Source: an uncultured Clostridia bacterium (GTDB lineage: Bacteria > Bacillota_A > Clostridia > Oscillospirales > Acutalibacteraceae). From it: a stretch of DNA of 9,421 nucleotides. Within the stretch, counting starts at the first letter, position 1; each line of letters starts with the position of its first letter. The notes under the pieces are model-generated. The model saw nothing but the letters and a program-made list of their open reading frames with translations. It was not told the origin of the DNA and searched no databases. Shown here one piece after another: positions 6,069-9,421 of this stretch. The stretch spans positions 1 through 9,421 of the forward strand of contig CALWIE010000204.1 in the NCBI GenBank assembly GCA_944380625.1, read 5' to 3'. Position numbers and translations under genes: made by a program.

Positions 6069-7409
6069 TTATTTCTTCCCTCCTGCCTTTCGCACATATT
6101 GCTTTCCCAAGCGGATGGCCTGCACCAGCCGCCGCCCCGCAGGGCAGGAGAAGGAGCAGCACCCGCACTCCATGCAGGTCATCACGTGCAGGGCGTTTAA
6201 GGCCTCCACGTCCTTGCGCTGGGCGGCCTGTTCCAGCCGGGTGGGCATCAGCTGCATGGGGCAGGCCGCCACGCACCGCCCGCAGCGGATGCAGGCGGTG
6301 GGCTGCCGCAGGGCGGCCTCCCTCTCGCCGAAAGCCAGGATGGCGTTGTTCTGCTTCAAAATGGGCAGCTCGTCGCTGGTGATGGCCACCCCCATCATGG
6401 GTCCGCCCATGATGAGCTTTTTGGGCTCTGCCTTATAGCCCCCGCAGAAGGCCACCACGTCCTTGATGGGGGTGCCCACAGGGACGATGACGTTTTGGGG
6501 GTGGGCGATGGCGGAGCCGTCGATGGTGACCCGCTTGAGGGTCAGGGGCATGCCCGTGCGCAGGTAGCTTGCCAAAAAAGAGACCGAGGCGATGTTCATC
6601 ACAAGGCACCCCACGTCGGCGGGGAGCTTGCCCTCGGGGACCTTCCGGCCGGTGCAGGCCTGCACCAGCACTTTTTCAGCGCCCTGGGGATAGCGGCTCT
6701 TAAGGGGCAGCACACGCACCTCGTCCCTGGGGTCCCGCTTGGGGTCGTCGGCGATCTCCGAGAGCTTTTCGATCACATCGGGCTTGTTGTCCTCCACGGC
6801 GATGATAACCCGCTGCACCCCCAGGATCTCCTTGACCTTGTAGATGCCCTCCAGCACATTGCGGCCGTTTTCCAAGGCCTCCCGGTGGTCGGAAGTCACA
6901 TAGGGCTCGCACTCCGCCACGTTGACCAGCAGGGTGTCGATCACCTTCCCCTCGGGGACGTTGAGCTTTACGTGGGCGGGGAAGCCCGCGCCGCCCAGGC
7001 CCACCAGCCCGGCGGAGCGGGCCGCCTGGGCCAGCCCCTCCTTGGTGGTGACCTCCCCCGGCGGGGAGATGGCGGGGTCCTTTTCCATTTTTCCGTCGGA
7101 CTCCACCACCACGGCCTGGGTCATCTGTCCGCCGGTGAGCATGACGGAGGTGATTTCCGACACCGTGCCGGAGACCGAGGCGTGGACCGGGGCGCTCACA
7201 TAGGCGTCGCTGTCGCCCACCACAGTGCCCACATACACGTGATCGCCCTTTTTCACCGTGGGCGCGCAGGGGGCGCCGATGTGCTGCTGCATGGGCAAAA
7301 TAACCTTTTCCGGCGGCGGCATGGTGGCGGTGGGAATGTCCCAGGTGTTTTTCCTGTGGGGGACCCCCGCCCCTCCATGGGTGCGGAAAGGATGTGTTGG
7401 AAACTCCAT
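6069..7409 (-). CDS. rnfC: Rnf complex NADH-side subunit RnfC
   Basis: RnfC is a 446-residue peripheral cytoplasmic subunit that exchanges electrons with NAD+/NADH. Regions in order: an N-terminal sandwich domain with the QQHIGAPCAP segment (41-50); an Nqr51/complex I 51-kDa-like nucleotide/FMN fold with GLGGAGFP (137-144) and NVAECEPY (163-170); an SLBB-like segment; and two C-terminal [4Fe-4S] motifs, C373-x2-C376-x2-C379-x3-C383P and C412-x2-C415-x2-C418-x3-C422P. The ATG at 7407-7409 gives the family-like start MEFPTHPF. An in-frame ATG at 7428-7430 adds seven residues (MKGWNEV). Neither start has a good Shine-Dalgarno, so the choice is uncertain. The N-terminus (FRTHGGAGVPHRK) departs somewhat from the common GGxHPPxxK pattern. 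It is the first gene of the rnf operon. Confidence 0.94.
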   Translation of the reverse strand: MEFPTHPFRTHGGAGVPHRKNTWDIPTATMPPPEKVILPMQQHIGAPCAPTVKKGDHVYVGTVVGDSDAYVSAPVHASVSGTVSEITSVMLTGGQMTQAVVVESDGKMEKDPAISPPGEVTTKEGLAQAARSAGLVGLGGAGFPAHVKLNVPEGKVIDTLLVNVAECEPYVTSDHREALENGRNVLEGIYKVKEILGVQRVIIAVEDNKPDVIEKLSEIADDPKRDPRDEVRVLPLKSRYPQGAEKVLVQACTGRKVPEGKLPADVGCLVMNIASVSFLASYLRTGMPLTLKRVTIDGSAIAHPQNVIVPVGTPIKDVVAFCGGYKAEPKKLIMGGPMMGVAITSDELPILKQNNAILAFGEREAALRQPTACIRCGRCVAACPMQLMPTRLEQAAQRKDVEALNALHVMTCMECGCCSFSCPAGRRLVQAIRLGKQYVRKAGGKK

Positions 7410-7437
7410 AACTTCATTCCAGCCTTTCATAGGGAAA

Positions 7438-7468
7438 GCCCCGTCCGCCAGAAGCAGCAGGGCGGGGC
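7438..7468 (-). promoter_or_regulatory. Hairpin in the 5' leader of rnfC
   Basis: On the minus strand GCCCCG (7463-7468) pairs with CGGGGC (7438-7443). Two further C-G pairs across a bulged A extend the stem, leaving a loop of roughly 11-14 bases. It would be transcribed from the promoter at 7482-7510. It ends 7 bases before the upstream in-frame ATG at 7430. There is no T-run after it, so it is not a terminator. It could be a stability or translation-control element. Confidence 0.4.
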
Positions 7469-7481
7469 CTTATACAGGTTC

Positions 7482-7510
7482 ATTGTACTCCAACTTGTAA
7501 AAACCTGCAA
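7482..7510 (-). promoter_or_regulatory. Candidate promoter of the rnf operon
   Basis: On the minus strand TTGCAG (7505-7510, 3/6 match) and TACAAT (7482-7487, 5/6 match) are exactly 17 bases apart. Transcription would start near 7475, giving a leader of about 45-65 bases before rnfC. The weak -35 and the palindrome immediately upstream (7518-7536) suggest an activated or otherwise controlled promoter. By-eye prediction. Confidence 0.55.
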
Positions 7511-7517
7511 GATAAAT

Positions 7518-7536
7518 AAAAGATTGTCAATCTTTT
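7518..7536. promoter_or_regulatory. Perfect 19-bp palindrome upstream of the rnf promoter (candidate operator/activator site)
   Basis: AAAAGATTG-T-CAATCTTTT is perfectly self-complementary around one central base. It begins 8 bases beyond the candidate -35 box of rnf, so its centre lies about 50 bases upstream of the predicted start site. That is a typical place for a dimeric regulator. The one-base centre and AT-rich arms make it a poor terminator, and a strong terminator already sits at 7560-7590. The bound factor is unknown; it does not match the textbook Rex or FNR/CRP site. Confidence 0.55.
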
Positions 7537-7559
7537 CTTTGGGAATTGGGAAAACCCGC

Positions 7560-7590
7560 AAAAAAGGAGGGGCCCAGGCCCCTCCTTTTT
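7560..7590. terminator. Bidirectional rho-independent terminator
   Basis: GGAGGGGCC (7566-7574) and GGCCCCTCC (7577-7585) form a perfect 9-bp stem around CA. An A-run (7560-7565) lies on one side and a T-run (7586-7590) on the other. On the minus strand it follows the stop of the 51-codon gene by about 10 bases and separates it from the rnf operon. Confidence 0.9.
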
Positions 7591-7595
7591 CCCTT

Positions 7596-7751
7596 TTAGC
7601 CGCCCTGCTCCAGAAAAATTTCCTCCGCCTGGCCCTGGGCCTGGGCCAGCAGGGCCCTGGCGGGCTGGGCGCCGGAAACGCCCTCCAGCGCCGCCAGGGC
7701 GTCGGTGATGGCGTTGAACAGCAAGGTGTACATAGAACGGTAGGGCTCCAT
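7596..7751 (-). CDS. Small conserved-looking protein, 51 aa, function unknown
   Basis: This short reading frame of 51 residues begins MEPYRSMYTLLFNAITDALA and ends in EEIFLEQGG, with TAA at 7596-7598. It is supported as a real gene by ATGGAGGAGG placed 8 bases before the ATG (7749-7751) and by a terminator directly after the stop. Its composition is that of a small soluble helical protein: an amphipathic N-terminal helix, a short GVSGAQPAR turn, and an Ala/Gln/Glu-rich second helix. A two-helix hairpin is a reasonable guess. There are no Cys or His metal motifs, no signal peptide and no membrane segment. From memory, short proteins with a similar MYxxLFNAITDAL core occur in Clostridia, but no function is known to me. 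It is divergent from the HTH gene at 7880 and shares the intergenic palindrome with it. Confidence 0.75.
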   Translation of the reverse strand: MEPYRSMYTLLFNAITDALAALEGVSGAQPARALLAQAQGQAEEIFLEQGG

Positions 7752-7787
7752 GGGAAATGCCTCCTCCATTTGCCAAATCTAAAACAT

Positions 7788-7807
7788 AGTGTCTTTATAA
7801 GCACACT
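7788..7807. promoter_or_regulatory. Imperfect 20-bp palindrome between divergent small genes (candidate operator)
   Basis: AGTGTCTTTATAAGCACACT matches its reverse complement at 16 of 20 positions, with AGTGT/ACACT arms and a TTATAA core. It lies between the 51-codon gene (start 7751) and the HTH gene (start 7880), where a regulator controlling either or both would bind. On the minus strand it contains TATAAA and on the plus strand TTATAA, so it may overlap a -10 element; no convincing -35 was found. Confidence 0.4.
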
Positions 7808-7829
7808 GTTTCCAAGCTTATTTTACGCC

Positions 7830-7835
7830 CATAAT
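7830..7835 (+). promoter_or_regulatory. Possible -10 box of the HTH gene
   Basis: CATAAT (5/6 match to TATAAT) lies about 45 bases before the HTH start codon. No good -35 hexamer is seen at 16-18 bases upstream, so this is only a weak candidate. Confidence 0.25.
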
Positions 7836-7879
7836 AGGGAGGAAAGCAAGGCAGACCTTTCGACAAATTGCGAGGCAAT

Positions 7880-8092
7880 ATGATAAGATACGACAAATTT
7901 TGGCAGACCATGCGGGCCAAAGGCCTTTCGGAGTACAAGCTGTATACCTATTATAACGTGAACCGGTCGGTGCTCAACCGCCTGCGCCACAACCGGAATG
8001 TGGAGGTAAACACCATCGACCGCCTCTGCAACATCCTGGGCTGCCGGGTGGAGGACATCATGGAGCACATCCCCGACGAGAATATCTTTTAA
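7880..8092 (+). CDS. Small Cro/C1-type helix-turn-helix regulator, 70 aa
   Basis: This 70-residue protein is the only plus-strand gene in the window. It has a Cro/C1 (XRE) helix-turn-helix layout with no other domain. GLSEYKLYTYYNVNRSVLNRLRHN fits helix 2-turn-recognition helix, and VNTIDRLCNILGCRVEDIMEHIPDE fits the conserved second half of the fold (hydrophobic spacing with N-I-L-G-C-x-V-x-D-I). The ATG at 7880-7882 was chosen because MIRYDKFWQTMRAKG is a typical start and GAGG lies close upstream. An in-frame TTG at 7868 adds only four residues and is less likely. A single-domain regulator of this size is probably a dimeric repressor acting locally. Its divergence from the 51-codon gene and the palindromes in between suggest control of that gene or itself. 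It is followed by a terminator. Its target is inference. Confidence 0.85.
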   Translation: MIRYDKFWQTMRAKGLSEYKLYTYYNVNRSVLNRLRHNRNVEVNTIDRLCNILGCRVEDIMEHIPDENIF

Positions 8093-8099
8093 AGAAAGC

Positions 8100-8137
8100 A
8101 AAAACCGCAGGGCCTCTGCCCTGCGGCTTTTCTTTTT
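8100..8137. terminator. Bidirectional terminator between the HTH gene and the right MATE gene
   Basis: CCGCAGGGC (8105-8113), loop CTCT, GCCCTGCGG (8118-8126) form a perfect 9-bp stem. CTTTTCTTTTT follows on the plus strand, and TTTTTGCTTTC follows on the minus strand. The two convergent genes end at 8092 and 8142, so it can serve both. Confidence 0.9.
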
Positions 8138-8141
8138 GGGC

Positions 8142-9421
8142 TCAGGCCCCCTCCGCCGCCTTTTCCCGGCGCACCATCTCCCGCCAGATGGTCAGCACCA
8201 TGGTGATGTAGCAGGCGCCCCCGCCGATAAAGTTGGAGATGGGCTCCGCCAGGAACACCCCATCGACCCCCAGGCCGAACAGGTGGGGCAGCAAAAGGGT
8301 CAAAGGCACCACGATGACCACCTTCCGGAACAGGGAGAAGAAGACCGCCTGCTTGGACCGCCCCAGGGCCACTGCGGCCGACTGGCCGGCCATTTGCAGG
8401 CTCATCATGAAAAAGCCGAAGAAGTAGATGTGCATGGCGGGCACGGCGGCCTCCCCCAAGTCCGCCTCCCCGGTGAACAGGCCAATGAAAAACCGGGGGA
8501 ACAAAAACAGCACCAGCCACACCAGGGTGGTGTAGGCCACGCAGGCCACCGTGCAGAAGAGGATGCCTCCCCGCACCCGGCGGTACTCCCGGGCGCCGTA
8601 GTTAAAGCCCATCACAGGCTGGGCGGCGCTGGTGACCCCGTGGATGGGGGTGGAGACCACCTCCCGCACAGAGTTTAGAATGGTCATCACCCCCACGTAC
8701 AGGTCCCCGCCGAAGGTTTGCAGGGTGGCGTTGCAGGCCACCTGGACGATGGAGTTGGTGATGGCCATGACAAAGCTGGAAAACCCCAGGGAGAGGATCT
8801 GCCACACCAGCCGGGCCTTCAGCCGCAGATAGGGCCACTCCAGGGGGATCAGGGCCTTTTTCCCCCGCAGGAAGGAGAAGGCCCACAGCGCCGACAGAAA
8901 CTGGGAGAGGATGGTGGCCAGGGCCGCCCCCTGCACCCCCATGTCGAAGACAAAGATGAACACCGGATCCAAAAGGATGTTTGTCACCGCCCCGATGAGG
9001 ACGGTGAGCATCCCGGTGCGCCCGAAGCCCTGGGCGTTGATAAACTGGTTCACCCCCAGGCTGATCATCACAAACACGCTGCCGCACAGGTAGATGGTGA
9101 TGTACCCGTCGGCGTAGGGGTAGGTGGCGTCGCTAGCGCCAAAGGCGTACAGCAGGGGCCGCTTGATGAGCAGCAGCACCCCCGTGAGGACAATCCCCGT
9201 GCCGGCGAGCAGGGCGAAGGTGTTGCCCAAGATCCGCTTGGCCTTTTCCACATCCCCCCGGCCCCGCTCAATGGAAAACAGGGGCGAGCCGCCCATGCCG
9301 AACAAATTGGCAAAGGCGGTGACCATGGAGATGATGGGGAACGTGAGCCCCAGGCCGGTCAGGGCGTTGCCGGCGGCGTCGGGCAGGCGGCCAATGTACA
9401 TCCGGTCCACCACGCTGTACA
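8142..9421 (-). CDS. MATE-family multidrug/cation efflux transporter (N-terminus beyond the right edge)
   Basis: About 426 residues of a MATE transporter are present, running from the family hallmark YSVVDRMYIGRLPD at the right edge to a TGA at 8142-8144. By alignment with the left-end paralogue, which has the same motif at residues 33-42, about 32 N-terminal residues lie outside the window. Repeated hydrophobic helices fill the sequence in the two-lobed pattern of the family. Family-like motifs include MGGSPLFSIERGRG, NQFINAQGFGRTGMLTVLIGAVTNILLDPVFIF in the first lobe, and TPIHGVTSAAQPVMGFNYGA in the second. The tail (IWREMVRREKAAEGA) is charged and cytoplasmic, as usual. No frameshift is visible. 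It is a multidrug/cation exporter by family; the substrate is unknown. An in-frame GTG at 9413 is a codon within the motif, not the start. Confidence 0.95.
   Translation of the reverse strand, partial: YSVVDRMYIGRLPDAAGNALTGLGLTFPIISMVTAFANLFGMGGSPLFSIERGRGDVEKAKRILGNTFALLAGTGIVLTGVLLLIKRPLLYAFGASDATYPYADGYITIYLCGSVFVMISLGVNQFINAQGFGRTGMLTVLIGAVTNILLDPVFIFVFDMGVQGAALATILSQFLSALWAFSFLRGKKALIPLEWPYLRLKARLVWQILSLGFSSFVMAITNSIVQVACNATLQTFGGDLYVGVMTILNSVREVVSTPIHGVTSAAQPVMGFNYGAREYRRVRGGILFCTVACVAYTTLVWLVLFLFPRFFIGLFTGEADLGEAAVPAMHIYFFGFFMMSLQMAGQSAAVALGRSKQAVFFSLFRKVVIVVPLTLLLPHLFGLGVDGVFLAEPISNFIGGGACYITMVLTIWREMVRREKAAEGA

Noticed and set aside
7427..7804. Minus-strand frames of 125 and 98 codons over the small-gene region
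   Set aside because: They read through the terminator at 7560-7590 and give Arg/Pro/Trp-rich sequence. The third frame (7596-7751) has the good ribosome binding site and protein-like composition.
6495..7883. Plus-strand open frame of 462 codons opposite rnfC and the small gene
   Set aside because: It runs through the rnf promoter, the palindrome and a bidirectional terminator, and its sequence is compositionally biased with no recognisable fold.
1..9421. CRISPR arrays, tRNA/rRNA genes, insertion sequences, attachment sites, riboswitches
   Set aside because: No regularly spaced repeats, transposase or integrase frames, or recognisable RNA motifs were seen. Non-coding stretches are all shorter than about 170 bases and are accounted for by promoters, palindromes and terminators.

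Overview
The window is GC-rich and almost entirely protein-coding, with purine-rich Shine-Dalgarno sites (AGGAGG type), tight operons and compact GC-stem terminators. Together with an rnfCDGEAB cluster in the order found in anaerobic Clostridia, this suggests a high-GC anaerobic Firmicute, probably an Oscillospiraceae-like gut bacterium. That assignment is inference; the window has no rRNA or other phylogenetic marker. All genes except one small regulator lie on the minus strand.

Layout from left to right. Positions 1-375 hold the N-terminal 125 codons of a MATE-family transporter that runs off the left edge. It has its own candidate promoter. Next is a two-gene minus-strand operon: a TIM-barrel sugar phosphate isomerase/epimerase-like protein (1496-2320), then a uroporphyrinogen-decarboxylase-family (MtaA-like) protein (510-1463). 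A near-consensus promoter (TTGACA-17-TAGAAT) precedes the operon and a strong terminator (471-500) follows it. Positions 2433-7409 carry the complete six-gene rnf operon (transcription order C-D-G-E-A-B). It encodes the membrane ferredoxin:NAD+ oxidoreductase, which couples electron flow to an ion gradient. A candidate promoter, a perfect 19-bp palindrome just upstream of it and a leader hairpin precede rnfC, and a terminator follows rnfB.

Positions 7560-8137 form a small regulatory-looking island. It contains a bidirectional terminator, a 51-codon minus-strand gene with a strong ribosome binding site (easily missed because of its size), a divergent intergenic region with an imperfect 20-bp palindrome, a 70-residue Cro/C1-type HTH protein on the plus strand, and a bidirectional terminator. 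Positions 8142-9421 hold a second MATE transporter, complete at its C-terminus and lacking about 32 residues at its N-terminus because of the window edge.

How the genes work together: the Rnf genes make one respiratory complex. RnfC takes the NADH/NAD+ side, RnfB the ferredoxin side, RnfD and RnfG carry flavins, and RnfA and RnfE are the membrane Fe-S pair. The isomerase and URO-D-family proteins probably act in one catabolic or C1-transfer route of unknown substrate. The MATE genes are paralogues in the same orientation flanking the block. I see no CRISPR, insertion sequence, tRNA or phage module. The regulatory sequences around rnf and the small-ORF/HTH pair are the least explained parts.
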